A DNA stretch of 64,000 nt from Alphaproteobacteria bacterium. Lineage in GTDB: Bacteria; Pseudomonadota; Alphaproteobacteria; Sphingomonadales; Sphingomonadaceae. The DNA lies in the NCBI GenBank assembly GCA_003241875.1, contig QBLU01000009.1, forward strand, positions 1 through 64,000, given 5' to 3'. This document shows, in pieces, positions 10,201 through 19,339 of the stretch. The notes under the pieces were generated by a model, which saw only the letters and a program-made list of their open reading frames with translations, did no database searches and was not told where the DNA came from. Both the position numbers and the translations under genes were made by a program. Numbering within the stretch: position 1 is the stretch's first letter; each line of letters opens with the position of its first letter.

Positions 10201-13200
10201 CGCCGGTAAAGGCATAGACAATCTCGCCGCTCGCCGCGAGGCCGAGGTTGCTAGCATCGGTATAGGCGATGCTGCCGAGGTTGCTGGTGCCTGCGCCTGT
10301 CGACAAGGCGTCGAGCGTGACGATAGCGCCGGCGGCGATAGCGCTCGTGGCAGTCCAGGAGAAGCTGCTCTCTCCGGTGTTGAAGCCGGCGGCGGTCCAT
10401 TCATTGTCCTGGAAGTAGATCGTCGCGCCGGCGCCGATATCCTTTAGCGCCGCGAATGCCAGATTGTCGTTGCCGTCGGCGTTGAACCCGACAAAGGCGA
10501 TGTCGCCGGCGGCGAGATCCGGCAATGCGGCATCGTCGTTGATGATCGTGCCGGTCGCCGTCGCTGTCCCGCTCGGGATGCTGGTGGCAATGCCGCTGCC
10601 GTTGGCGACGCTGCCGAGCGTGAGGGTGAATGTTTCGTTGGCCTCGATCAGCGTATCACCGGCGACATTGATCGTCACCGTTGCAGAGGTGGCACCCGCG
10701 GCGATTGCGCCGCTGAAGCTGATGGGCGCGGTGCCACCGGCAAAGTCGGCGCCATCGGTCCCGCCGCCAGCGATGGTGCCGGAGAATTCGACCTGGCCCG
10801 TGGTGCCGCCGCTGCGCGCGACGGTGAAGGTAAAGGCGGTCGTGCCGGCATTGCCTTCGTTCAGCGCCACGGTGGCGCCCTGGAAACCGACGGACTGGGT
10901 CTCGACGGAACCGATGGTGAACCCCGCAAGGTCGAACGGCAGGTCGGGCTGGGTGCCGTCGATCGACTGGTCGCCGGCTCCGTCCTGGGTCAGCCAGTTG
11001 GCCGGATTGTTGATGGTGGCAAGATAGTCGGCAAAGCTGGCGGCGCCGTTGCGAGCACCGTTGAACAGCGCGACATCTTCGCCAGGGTTGGTGCCGCCGT
11101 TGCTGAGGTCGATCGCCGTTTGCCCGACAACGAGGCCGGTGCCGGCCAGCGTACCTCCCGATACGGCAAAGCCGTCGTTGGCGATGGCGGCGAGGAAGGC
11201 GGTAGGCGCGAATGCGGCGCCGACATACGCATAAACGATCTCGCCATCACTGCCGAGGCCGCTGCTCCCGGTGGTGGTGCCGAAATTGCTGACGGGCGCC
11301 GACCCGAAACTGTTGATCGTCACGATGGTGCCGGCGGCGATGTCGCTGGTCGCCGTCCAGGTGACCTGGCCCTCGCCGGTGTTGAAGGCGGTGCCCTGCC
11401 ACTCCTGGTCGTTGAAATAGATGACCGTGCCGGTCGCGATCGTGCGCAGTGCGACGAACGCCAGGTCGTCGGCGCCATCGGCGCTGAAGCCGACAAAGGC
11501 GATGTCGCCGGGGGCGAACGGCGCCGGGCCGACAGGCGCGAAATCGAGGGCGATGACCGACGGATCATGATCGGACGGGGTCGCTGCAGTCGCCGCAAAC
11601 TCGGAATTGACATGCACGATGTCGAGCGTCGTTACCGCGGTCAGGCTGGCGCTGACATAGACCTGGTCGAGCGCCTGGGCATTACCTTCGAAGTTGTAGG
11701 AATAGCGCTCGGTGGCGACCAGCGTCAGCGACATGGCGTTGAGCCCAGCCGCGTCGAGGGGCGCCAGCGATTCCTCGTTGGTGAATTCATTGAGATCGCC
11801 GAGCACGACGACCCGGGCGTCGGCGCCCAAGCTGCCGACATAGTCGGCAACGTTCTGCGCCTGCACCAGCCGGTCGGCGGCACCGCCGTTGATCGACGGC
11901 TGGGTGGCGCCGAACAGCGCGCTGGAGCCGCCCTTGGAGCTGAAGTGATTGTTTATGAGCGTGACGTCTTCGCCGTTGAAGTTGAACGTCGCGACCAGCG
12001 GCGGGCGCGAACCGGCAAAGTCGATGGCGGCGTCCGGCGTCGTCGTGACCGAGCCGGCAACCAGCGACACGCGCGATGCGTCGTAGAGATAGGCGACGCG
12101 GATATTGCCGCCGGGCTCGCCGCCATTGGCATTGTTGGTGATGAACGTGTTGTCGATGAAACTGTACGCCGGGCCACCGCCGGCAACGATGGCGTCGATA
12201 AGAGTCTGCAGGGTGAGGCTGGCCGACACGACACCGTCGTTGGCGGACCCGCTGTTGTCCTGAACCTCCTGCAGCGCGATGATATCGGGCGAGCCGAGCG
12301 CATTATTGATCTGCAGCGCGATTGCGGTGAAGCGGCCGTCGGCGACATCGGTATCGCCATCGCTGTCGTTCGGATCGAGATTGAGGACGTTGTAGGTGGC
12401 GATGGTCAGCGTGTCGGCATCGCCCGCCAGGTTGGTGACCTCGCCGGTCAGGATCGACGGCGTGGCGACGGTCACCGCGGTGGTGGCCAGCACCTCATAG
12501 CTGCCGAAGCTGTATGACATGATCCCGGTGACATCGTTTAGGACGGTACCGGCCGACACCAGCGGCACCGTTCCAGGCGTGAAGCTGTCGGCGTCGATCT
12601 GGATGCGTTCCGGATTATAGTCGGATCCAGCGCCAGTGTTGGTAACGGAAAGCCCGTCGCCGACGCTGCCGCGCGTCACGATGGTCCCCCGCGCCGACAG
12701 GCCCGTCGCGCCGGCGCCGCCGTCGGCAACGGTGTAGAGCTCTCCAAAGGGCGTGGTCGGGGCGACGACCAGCGGCTGCGGCACGGTGACCAGCATCCCT
12801 TCAAGGCTCTCGTAGAAATCGATGCCGTCGCTGGTCGGGTCGAACACCGTGAAGTTGTCGTCATCGATGATCTCGGTGGGGGCGGTGCGGCCGCCGGCAC
12901 CGAGCACCGTCGCGGTCGGCAGCGCATTGCCGCTGCTCAACAGGGCGATCGTCGGGGCGATCAGTTGCGTCGACGACAAATTGCCGCTCGATGCGCCACC
13001 GGGGGTGAACTCCGACACGGTGCCGGTGACATTGAGCGCCTGGCCCACGATCGCTGTCGGTGCCGTGCTCGTGAAAACGAAGATCGCTTCGGAGGTCGCA
13101 TCGCTGGCGTCGATATCGGCGTCGGCGGCCTGGAGATAGAAGCCGTTGCTGTCGACGGCCGTGACGATGCCCGTCGTGGTCACGACCTGGCCGGCGAGCG

Positions 13201-14146
13201 CCGAGACATGGCCGGCACCCTGGATGTCGTGGATGGCAATGATCGAGATGTCGTCGTTGATGATGGTGCCGGTCGCCGAAGCGTCGGCGATGGCCGCCGT
13301 GCCGCTGATGTTGACGATGTTGGAAAGGCCGATGGCAAAGGTCTCGTTGCCTTCCGTGACGGTGTCGCCGTTTATCGTCACAGAGATGGTCTGCGTCGCC
13401 GCGCCACCGGCAGCAAAGGCGATAGTGCCTGCGGCGGCGATATAGTCGGCGCCTGCGGTCGCTGTTCCGTCGGCGCTGGCATAATCGACCGTGAAGGCGC
13501 CCGTCGTGTCGCTGCGTGTCACGGTAAAGGTCAAGATGCTCGTCCCGGCATCGCCTTCGAGGATCGAAACATCGCCGATGGTGACCTGCGTGTCGCCAAG
13601 GCCGCCGACGGTGAAGGCCGGGGCATAGGGGACCGGGGTAGCGTCATCCAATGTCCAGTTTGCCGGATTGGCGATGTTGGCGAGGATCTGCGCCCGGCTG
13701 CCGCTCAACGGCCCCGTATAGGCGCCATTATCAAGGGCAAAGGCGAGCGCGGTTTCGCCCAGGGTCAGCCCCGTAGGGACGGCCGACGTGTTGGAATTGA
13801 TGGCATCGCCGGCATAGGTCGTGTTGTTGTCGGCAAAGTCGATCGAGAACAGGAACGTCGGGCTGGCGCTGCTGCCGACATAGGCGAGGATCTGGTCGCC
13901 GCCGGTCGAAGGGTTGAAGCTGCCGGTAAGGCCGGAGATGGTAACGACAGTGCCGATCGGTGTCCCCGCCGGCACGACATAGCTCACGATACCTTCGTTG
14001 GCGCGAAAGCCACCGGCTGCCAGCCAGCCATTGTCGGTGAAGTTGAGCGTTTCGCCGGACAGGTCGGTGAGGATGACGAACGAAAACGACTTGCCCGCAG
14101 TGTCGGCAGCATAGCCAACGAGCGCGATGTCACCGAGAGCTGCCAT
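7211..14146 (-). CDS. Giant modular RTX protein: GDIA-type modules, Calx-beta repeats, endonuclease/exonuclease/phosphatase domain, choice-of-anchor-I-like propeller, C-terminal hemolysin-type Ca-binding repeats
   Basis: EEP motifs (LTIATYNVLNLD, DIIALQEVQDN, NNHFSSKGG, VVLGDLNEF, PSDHDPSVIALDF); Calx-beta (VTEGNETFAIGLSN, IEANETFTLTLGS, IEADESFSLTL); RTX nonapeptides (GGNDVIRGNGGDDVIDGGAGDDTLVGGDGSD); adjacent T1SS genes. Confidence 0.92.
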   Translation of the reverse strand: MAALGDIALVGYAADTAGKSFSFVILTDLSGETLNFTDNGWLAAGGFRANEGIVSYVVPAGTPIGTVVTISGLTGSFNPSTGGDQILAYVGSSASPTFLFSIDFADNNTTYAGDAINSNTSAVPTGLTLGETALAFALDNGAYTGPLSGSRAQILANIANPANWTLDDATPVPYAPAFTVGGLGDTQVTIGDVSILEGDAGTSILTFTVTRSDTTGAFTVDYASADGTATAGADYIAAAGTIAFAAGGAATQTISVTINGDTVTEGNETFAIGLSNIVNISGTAAIADASATGTIINDDISIIAIHDIQGAGHVSALAGQVVTTTGIVTAVDSNGFYLQAADADIDASDATSEAIFVFTSTAPTAIVGQALNVTGTVSEFTPGGASSGNLSSTQLIAPTIALLSSGNALPTATVLGAGGRTAPTEIIDDDNFTVFDPTSDGIDFYESLEGMLVTVPQPLVVAPTTPFGELYTVADGGAGATGLSARGTIVTRGSVGDGLSVTNTGAGSDYNPERIQIDADSFTPGTVPLVSAGTVLNDVTGIMSYSFGSYEVLATTAVTVATPSILTGEVTNLAGDADTLTIATYNVLNLDPNDSDGDTDVADGRFTAIALQINNALGSPDIIALQEVQDNSGSANDGVVSASLTLQTLIDAIVAGGGPAYSFIDNTFITNNANGGEPGGNIRVAYLYDASRVSLVAGSVTTTPDAAIDFAGSRPPLVATFNFNGEDVTLINNHFSSKGGSSALFGATQPSINGGAADRLVQAQNVADYVGSLGADARVVVLGDLNEFTNEESLAPLDAAGLNAMSLTLVATERYSYNFEGNAQALDQVYVSASLTAVTTLDIVHVNSEFAATAATPSDHDPSVIALDFAPVGPAPFAPGDIAFVGFSADGADDLAFVALRTIATGTVIYFNDQEWQGTAFNTGEGQVTWTATSDIAAGTIVTINSFGSAPVSNFGTTTGSSGLGSDGEIVYAYVGAAFAPTAFLAAIANDGFAVSGGTLAGTGLVVGQTAIDLSNGGTNPGEDVALFNGARNGAASFADYLATINNPANWLTQDGAGDQSIDGTQPDLPFDLAGFTIGSVETQSVGFQGATVALNEGNAGTTAFTFTVARSGGTTGQVEFSGTIAGGGTDGADFAGGTAPISFSGAIAAGATSATVTINVAGDTLIEANETFTLTLGSVANGSGIATSIPSGTATATGTIINDDAALPDLAAGDIAFVGFNADGNDNLAFAALKDIGAGATIYFQDNEWTAAGFNTGESSFSWTATSAIAAGAIVTLDALSTGAGTSNLGSIAYTDASNLGLAASGEIVYAFTGASATAPGVFLSAVTNGGFTPAGVTLDGTGLIEGVNAINLGTLSAGGPDIASFIGSRSNEASFAGYADDINTAANWNFQDAGGDQSADGIGPDVPFDTTAFTLAAAGQTIGFATGSIVRSLVEGNAGTRSITFTVERTGATTGQVDFAGTIAAGATDAADFGGILPTAFTGSIADGASTGIVTVTISGDTAIEADESFSLTLTSGTNTLGTTVTVAGSATATATIVNDDFPLAIGGIDVYSAAASLAGSAATPVASEDIVLVRLGSITGTVAGAESIAYEAGRVYATNINGNAINVHSVTATGTLVNQSPILLSGLPSYLPGGVNSVDVKNGIIAVGYENINPALAGFVALFRASDNSLIKTIEVGILPDDVTFTPDGSKLLVANEGEALSADGTISIIDLSGGAAAASVTNTISFASLNGAEAALRDRGLAIAPGQSAAGDIEPEYITISADGTRAYVTLQEVNGVAVIDLTDPTADRPLSIQPLGTIDRNLIGNALDTSDQDGAIALRNVDIRSLVQPDAIASFTVGGATYFVTANEGDARVNVADSVRLGSASYVLDPVLFPNAAALKANADLGRLNVLTTVGDTDGDGDFDVIHTLGGRGISIFRQEADGSITKVRETGGEFEAIIAANYPAIFNSNQSTAAGSFDTRSDDKGPEPEGVSIGVVNGRTYAFVGLERVGGYMVYDVTDPANATFVTYKPQTGADLGPETSAFVSAANSPTGQALLLSAQEISNTVTLYSIQTQSEGNDVINGGADGERWNGRGGNDVIRGNGGDDVIDGGAGDDTLVGGDGSDTASYASATSGVNVALTRTGRQDTVGAGVDRLTSFENLLGSRFDDVLGGDAANNILDGGAGNDLLFGGRGLDVLIGGAGNDVLQGGLDGDIFAFDTIDNGAVDIITDYSVTNDSLRFGPGVFVTDVRFESVSTPAVVNGFDVGNTARALDLVVTLSSADGSQTLHILDAYGLTRNTYWEDILGVDLTYPRSQGLGVESLPIA

Positions 14147-14419
14147 GTCGAATTCCTTGTCGAAAGCGAAAATGCGGAAAGATCAGGGGTGTCGACGCGA
14201 ACCCGCGTCAAAGCAGGGTCATTCGGCAGGGGGTATTGGCAGCGTCATTGGCGCTATCGATGTCATCGCCCCACCCCCGGATAACGTGTCGACTCAAGTC
14301 ACCGGCCAAGCGGCCGCTTGCTGTGCAAAGGTTTCTAAAAAACGTTTGTGAATATCCGATGACAGTTAACAGCGAGAAACGTTGTGATTTGACTGGCGGG
14401 GCGATTGCCGGCGGCCACG

Positions 14420-15736
14420 TCACATTTTCTCGCGAAAGGCGTTGTCGCGCAGGCGCGTCACCGGGGTCAGCAGATAGCTCAGCACGCTGCGCTCGCGGCC
14501 TAGCACGTCCACGTCCGCAGTCATGCCCGCGCCGATCGGCAGCCGCGCGCCATCGGGGCCGATCAGGGCCGCGGCATTGGCGCGAATGCGGATGAGGAAG
14601 TGCGACGTGCCGGTCCGCTCATCGGTGATTGCGTCCGGGGCGATGTTTTCGACCACCCCGGGCAGCGTCCCATAGATCGAATAATCATAGGCGCTGATCT
14701 TTATGTTGGCCTTTTGCCGCAGGTGGATGAACGCGATGTCGGCAGGGTTGACCTTTGCCTCGATCACCAGCGTGTCACCGGCCGGCACGACCTCGACGAG
14801 CGGCTCGCCCGGTTTGATCGAGCCGCCGACGGTCGCCACGAGAACCCGGTTGACCTGGCCGGCGACCGGCGCCGTCAGCACGGTGCGGCGCAGGCGGTCG
14901 GCGAGCGCCGGCAGCGACTGGCTTTGCGCGGCGATCTCCCCGCGTGTCGTGGCAAGGGCTTCGGACGCCTGGGCACGAAACCTCTGCTCGACGTTTCGGA
15001 TAGCGCCCGCTGCCTCAGCTCGGGACGCGGCGGCACGGCGAACGGCCTCGGATGCTGCCGCGCGCGCGCTTTCGGTCTGGCGCTCCGTCGAGCGGGCCCG
15101 AACCAGCGACAGCGCCGGCTCGACGCCTTTTTCCACCAGCGGCGCGAGAATTTCGACTTCGCGGCGGGCCTGCGCCAGGGCTTCGGATTGCGATTCCAGC
15201 TCGGCCCGGGCCTGGCCGCCGGCGCGTTCGGCCTGCAACAGGCGCGAGCTTGCGATCTCGCGCTCCGTGCCGATGCTGGCGATCTGGGCATTGTGCAGGG
15301 CCCTTTCATTGGCGACCAGCGCCGGCGCCCGGGTTTCCAGGGCGGCGGGAAAAACCAGCGACCGGCCACTCGCCTCGGCATCGAGCCGCGCCGCGCGTGC
15401 GGCGAGCGCGTCGATCGACGTGTCGTTGCGCGCGAAATCGGCATTGGACGCCGTCGCGTCGAGCTTCAGCAGCGGTTGCCCTGCCGCCACCCGGTCACCC
15501 GCCCTGACGAGGATCGCCGACACGATGCCGCCTTCGAGGTTGGAGACGACCTGCAGCCGGCTGGAGGGGATGACCCGGCCATTGGCATGGACGACCTCCT
15601 CGACGGTTGCCAGCCCGGCCCAGAGCAGCAAGGCCGTGGTCAGCGACACGATCACCCACAACAGGACGGTGGCGAAGTCGCGCTCCAGCAGGCGGTCCGG
15701 GACGCCGACCAACGTGGTTTCGACGATGTTCGCCAT
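14420..15736 (-). CDS. HlyD-family type I secretion periplasmic adaptor
   Basis: HANGRVIPSSRLQVVSNLEGGIVSAILVRAGDRVAAGQPLLKLD; single N-terminal TM segment; coiled-coil region. Confidence 0.95.
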   Translation of the reverse strand: MANIVETTLVGVPDRLLERDFATVLLWVIVSLTTALLLWAGLATVEEVVHANGRVIPSSRLQVVSNLEGGIVSAILVRAGDRVAAGQPLLKLDATASNADFARNDTSIDALAARAARLDAEASGRSLVFPAALETRAPALVANERALHNAQIASIGTEREIASSRLLQAERAGGQARAELESQSEALAQARREVEILAPLVEKGVEPALSLVRARSTERQTESARAAASEAVRRAAASRAEAAGAIRNVEQRFRAQASEALATTRGEIAAQSQSLPALADRLRRTVLTAPVAGQVNRVLVATVGGSIKPGEPLVEVVPAGDTLVIEAKVNPADIAFIHLRQKANIKISAYDYSIYGTLPGVVENIAPDAITDERTGTSHFLIRIRANAAALIGPDGARLPIGAGMTADVDVLGRERSVLSYLLTPVTRLRDNAFREKM

Positions 15737-17439
15737 CAGGCCTGTCCCACGGCGAGCGAGCGCAGCACGTCGTCGCGCGGCCCGTGCGCGGCAATCTTGC
15801 CGGCGCTGAGGATGATGATGTGATCGACAAGCTTGAGCAGCGGCTGGCGATGCGTGACCAGCAGTAGCGTGCGGTCGCGCAACTCCGCCTCCAGCCGCGA
15901 AACCAGCGCATTTTCGGACTGGCTGTCCATGGCGCTGGTCGGTTCGTCGAAGATGAACAGCGGCGGCCGGTTGCCCAGTGCGCGGGCAATCGCGATCGAC
16001 TGGCGCTGTCCGCCCGAAAGCCCCTCGCCGCGATCGGCAAGCCGCAGGTCGAAGCCGTTGGCCAGCTGGCCGACAAAGTCATGGGTGCCACTGAGCTTGG
16101 CGAGGCGCAGCAGCTCCTCGTCGTCGATCCCCGGATCGCCGAGCGCGATGTTGTCGCGGATCGATCCCGAGAACAGCGTGACGTCCTGCAGCACCGAGCC
16201 GATGTTGCGACGCAGGTCCGCGGGGTGAAGCTGGCGAACGTCGGCGCCGTCGATCAGGACCTGGCCCTCGCTCGGCTGGTAAAGGCCGAGCACCAACCGC
16301 GCCACGGTCGATTTCCCCGAGCCGACCCGGCCGACGATCGCGACCTTCTCGCCGGGGGCGATGTCGAAGGAGACATCGTCCAGAACCCGCGTCGTGGTGC
16401 CGGGATAGTGGAACGTGACGTTGCGGAACGCGACCCGGCCTTCCAGTCGCTGACGGCGCACCGGGCTGGCGTCCGTCGCGAGTTCGCCGCCGGCCGACAT
16501 GAAGGCATCGAGCCGCTGATACGCGGCGCGGACGCCGCTGAGCCGCGTCAGCAGGCCAGCCACCTGGCTGAGCGGCGCGACACAGCGACCGGCCAGGATC
16601 GAAGCGGCAATCAACGAGCCACTCGTCAGCTTGCCATCGGCGATCAGGAACACGCCGTAGAGCACGACCCCGACATAGACCATCTGCTGCGCCGACGCAG
16701 CGACGTTGACGGCAAAGGCCGACAGCAGCCGGCTGCGCAATGCGGTATCGGCGCTTTCGTCGACAGCCGCCTGCCAGCGTCGTTCGAGCATGGCACCCGC
16801 CGCAGTCGCCTTCACCGTCTCCAACCCGGCGATGGTTTCGACCATCACGCCCTGTTTCGAGAAGCCGAGGCCGAGCACACTGCCCGCCATGCGGTCGAGC
16901 CCCGGCTGGACGACCAGTGACGCGGCAATGACAACGGGTATCATCAGCAAGGGCACCAGCACGACCGGGCCGGCAATCGCCCAGATGACAACCAGAAACA
17001 GCACGACGAACGGCACGTCGACGATGGCGACGATCGTCGCGCTGGCAAAAAAATCGCGCAGGGTCTCGAACTCGCGCAGCAAGCCGGCGAAGGCGCCGCT
17101 GGACCCCTGCTTGTTGGCCAGGCGCATCGACACCAGGGTCTTGAAGACCGAGGCGCCCAACTTGGCATCGACTTCGCGACCGGCCACGTCGATGAAATAG
17201 CCGCGCAGCATGCGCAGGATGAAATCGAACAGCAGCACGATGGCGATGCCGATCGACAGCGCGATCAGCGAATCCGTGGCATTGTTGGGAACGATGCGGT
17301 TGTAGACCGTCATCGAATACAGCGACGTCGCCAGCGCAAAGACATTGGTCAGCACAGCTGCGATGCCGACCTTGATGAAGGTGGCGCGATGCGCCGCCAG
17401 CGGCCCGGCGAGCCATGGCGATATGCGCTGTCGGATCAT
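15736..17439 (-). CDS. Type I secretion ABC transporter/permease
   Basis: Walker A (GRVGSGKSTVARL), signature (GEGLSGGQRQSIAIARAL), Walker B (PLFIFDEPTSAMD); N-terminal TM domain. Confidence 0.95.
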   Translation of the reverse strand: MIRQRISPWLAGPLAAHRATFIKVGIAAVLTNVFALATSLYSMTVYNRIVPNNATDSLIALSIGIAIVLLFDFILRMLRGYFIDVAGREVDAKLGASVFKTLVSMRLANKQGSSGAFAGLLREFETLRDFFASATIVAIVDVPFVVLFLVVIWAIAGPVVLVPLLMIPVVIAASLVVQPGLDRMAGSVLGLGFSKQGVMVETIAGLETVKATAAGAMLERRWQAAVDESADTALRSRLLSAFAVNVAASAQQMVYVGVVLYGVFLIADGKLTSGSLIAASILAGRCVAPLSQVAGLLTRLSGVRAAYQRLDAFMSAGGELATDASPVRRQRLEGRVAFRNVTFHYPGTTTRVLDDVSFDIAPGEKVAIVGRVGSGKSTVARLVLGLYQPSEGQVLIDGADVRQLHPADLRRNIGSVLQDVTLFSGSIRDNIALGDPGIDDEELLRLAKLSGTHDFVGQLANGFDLRLADRGEGLSGGQRQSIAIARALGNRPPLFIFDEPTSAMDSQSENALVSRLEAELRDRTLLLVTHRQPLLKLVDHIIILSAGKIAAHGPRDDVLRSLAVGQA

Positions 17440-18836
17440 CAGTGCGCCTCCGATTTGTCGGCAATGACCGCCGGAACCATGCCGAAGCGTTCGATAAGGC
17501 CGCCCTGTCGCGCCAGCAGCGTGAAGCGGGCGACGTCCAGCTCGTAATTTGCCCGCGCCAGCACCAGCGCCGCCTCGAGCAGGTCCCGCTCGGCGCGCAG
17601 CACATCGAACAGGGTACCGCGCGAGACCCGGAACTGTTCGGCGTAAAGGTCACGGGCGCGGCGGCTGTCGAGATAGGCCCGTTCCAGCGGCGGCACGGAA
17701 TCGGCGAGGCCGTCGACATCGGCGGCTGCCACCCCGAGCTCGCGATCGGTGGCAGCGGCGATCCGGTCCACGGCGAACGCGGCCGAGCGCCGCCGGGCCG
17801 CGAGTTCCGCGACACGCGCCGCCTCGGCGCCGCCCGTCGAGAAACGCTGCCGCAACGTCAGCTGGGCGCGCACGTCATAGGCCGGCGCCGTGCCTCTCAG
17901 CACGTCATAGCCAGCGCTGCTGATCCGCGCGTCGAGCCGCGGCAGCCGGTCGGCCCGGGCCGCGTCGAGAGCGGCCGCGGCGGCTCGTTCGTCGAACCGT
18001 GCCGCCACCAGCTCCGGGCGCACGGCGCCCTCGCCTGCCGATGGCCCGGCGCCGATATCCGGGCGCGCGACGGCGCCTGGCAGCGTGCCGAACAGCTCCA
18101 GATAGCGCGCTTCCGCCGACCGCAGGCGCCGATCGAAACCGATCTTCTGGCCTTGCGCCGCTGCCAGATACGATCGCGCCCGGGCCACGTCGCCGCCGCT
18201 GTCGACACCCGTCGCAAAGCGCAGCGCGGCGCCATCGGCCAGCACCTGCATGCGTTCGACATGGCTTTGCGCCAGCGCCATCGCGGTCTGGGCAGCCAGC
18301 ACATCGTACCAGCTGCCAACCAGCTGCAGCAGCGCCGTGTTGCGCGTCGCATCAAGATCGGCGCGGGCGGCATCGGTTGCGGCATTGCCGGCGCGAATAC
18401 GAGCGGAACTGGCGCCGAAATCGGTGATCAGCTGTTCCACCGATCCGATAGCGTCGTTGCGGCGCAGCGGCGACAGGTTTTCGACCTGGGTGGTCGGCAA
18501 CTGGAGATCGCGGGCGATCGTCCGCGAAGCGACGAGGTCGAGGCCGATGCCGGGGAACAACCGTGACCGCGCCTGGTCACGCTGCGCGCGGGCCGCCGCG
18601 ACGTCTGCCAGCCGTTCCCCCAACACCGGCAGCGAATCGGCGGCCGCGGTTACCCGGGCACTGAACAGCGGGGCCGCAGTGCGATCCGCCAGCGCGCGCA
18701 GGAACGTGTCGCTGCCGGGGGCAATGTCCTGCGGGCGTGCCGAGGGCGCCGGGATGGTGACGGGCGCAGCATCGACGTGCGACGCGGCCGTCATGATCGC
18801 GGCGGCGAACAGCAGCGAGGCGACCTTTGGCAACAT
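17439..18836 (-). CDS. TolC-family outer membrane efflux protein
   Basis: Signal peptide, TolC/OEP-like heptad architecture, overlaps the ABC gene start; T1SS context. Confidence 0.88.
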   Translation of the reverse strand: MLPKVASLLFAAAIMTAASHVDAAPVTIPAPSARPQDIAPGSDTFLRALADRTAAPLFSARVTAAADSLPVLGERLADVAAARAQRDQARSRLFPGIGLDLVASRTIARDLQLPTTQVENLSPLRRNDAIGSVEQLITDFGASSARIRAGNAATDAARADLDATRNTALLQLVGSWYDVLAAQTAMALAQSHVERMQVLADGAALRFATGVDSGGDVARARSYLAAAQGQKIGFDRRLRSAEARYLELFGTLPGAVARPDIGAGPSAGEGAVRPELVAARFDERAAAAALDAARADRLPRLDARISSAGYDVLRGTAPAYDVRAQLTLRQRFSTGGAEAARVAELAARRRSAAFAVDRIAAATDRELGVAAADVDGLADSVPPLERAYLDSRRARDLYAEQFRVSRGTLFDVLRAERDLLEAALVLARANYELDVARFTLLARQGGLIERFGMVPAVIADKSEAH

Positions 18837-19339
18837 TTTCCCCCGTGTTCGACGTTGTCGAGCCTGCGCCGCCCGGACCCTGTGCCCCGTCCGCCACGCC
18901 GGTGAGCCGACCGGATCGTGTCTCGACGGCGTCCAGCCGACCGCACGTCGTCCCTACTCCGTCGATCGTGACAGTTCGGTGACAAGATTGCCGTCGGATG
19001 AGCGGCCTTCGAGCGGCATCGACGATGGGGAAATGGCGCGGCTACCCAGCGTTGCGAAAACCCGAGCAGCAATCAAAGCGTCACCGGGCGAGACGTGCGG
19101 GTGCCAAGACGCGATCCCGTTCGCGTGGTGAGCCAAGACCTGATGGTAGCCGCTATGCAGTCCGCCCGCATTTTCGGCTTGGCTGTCAGTCGCGAATCGT
19201 GAGCCGACGGACGAGCCGGCCGCCCCCGTCCCCATAGTGGCGACAGGTTGTCGACCGTCCGTGCAAAGCGGCGTTCCTAGGCTGCAGGCTGTCCTTCAGC
19301 TGCATAACTGGGTGACGGAGCTGCCGAGTGCGCGCGACC

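Noticed and set aside
7325-10447. 1040-aa plus-strand ORF
   Set aside because: Antisense shadow of the RTX gene; low-complexity Arg/Asp/Val-rich translation with no domain signature, explained by high GC and repetitive coding sequence on the opposite strand.
11120-14284. 465-aa and 439-aa plus-strand ORFs
   Set aside because: Also antisense to the RTX gene, same compositional artefact.
18837-19339. About 500-bp gap with small ORFs between tolC-like and TonB genes
   Set aside because: Small ORFs on both strands lack homology-like motifs or convincing starts; could be a promoter region but I cannot support a gene call.
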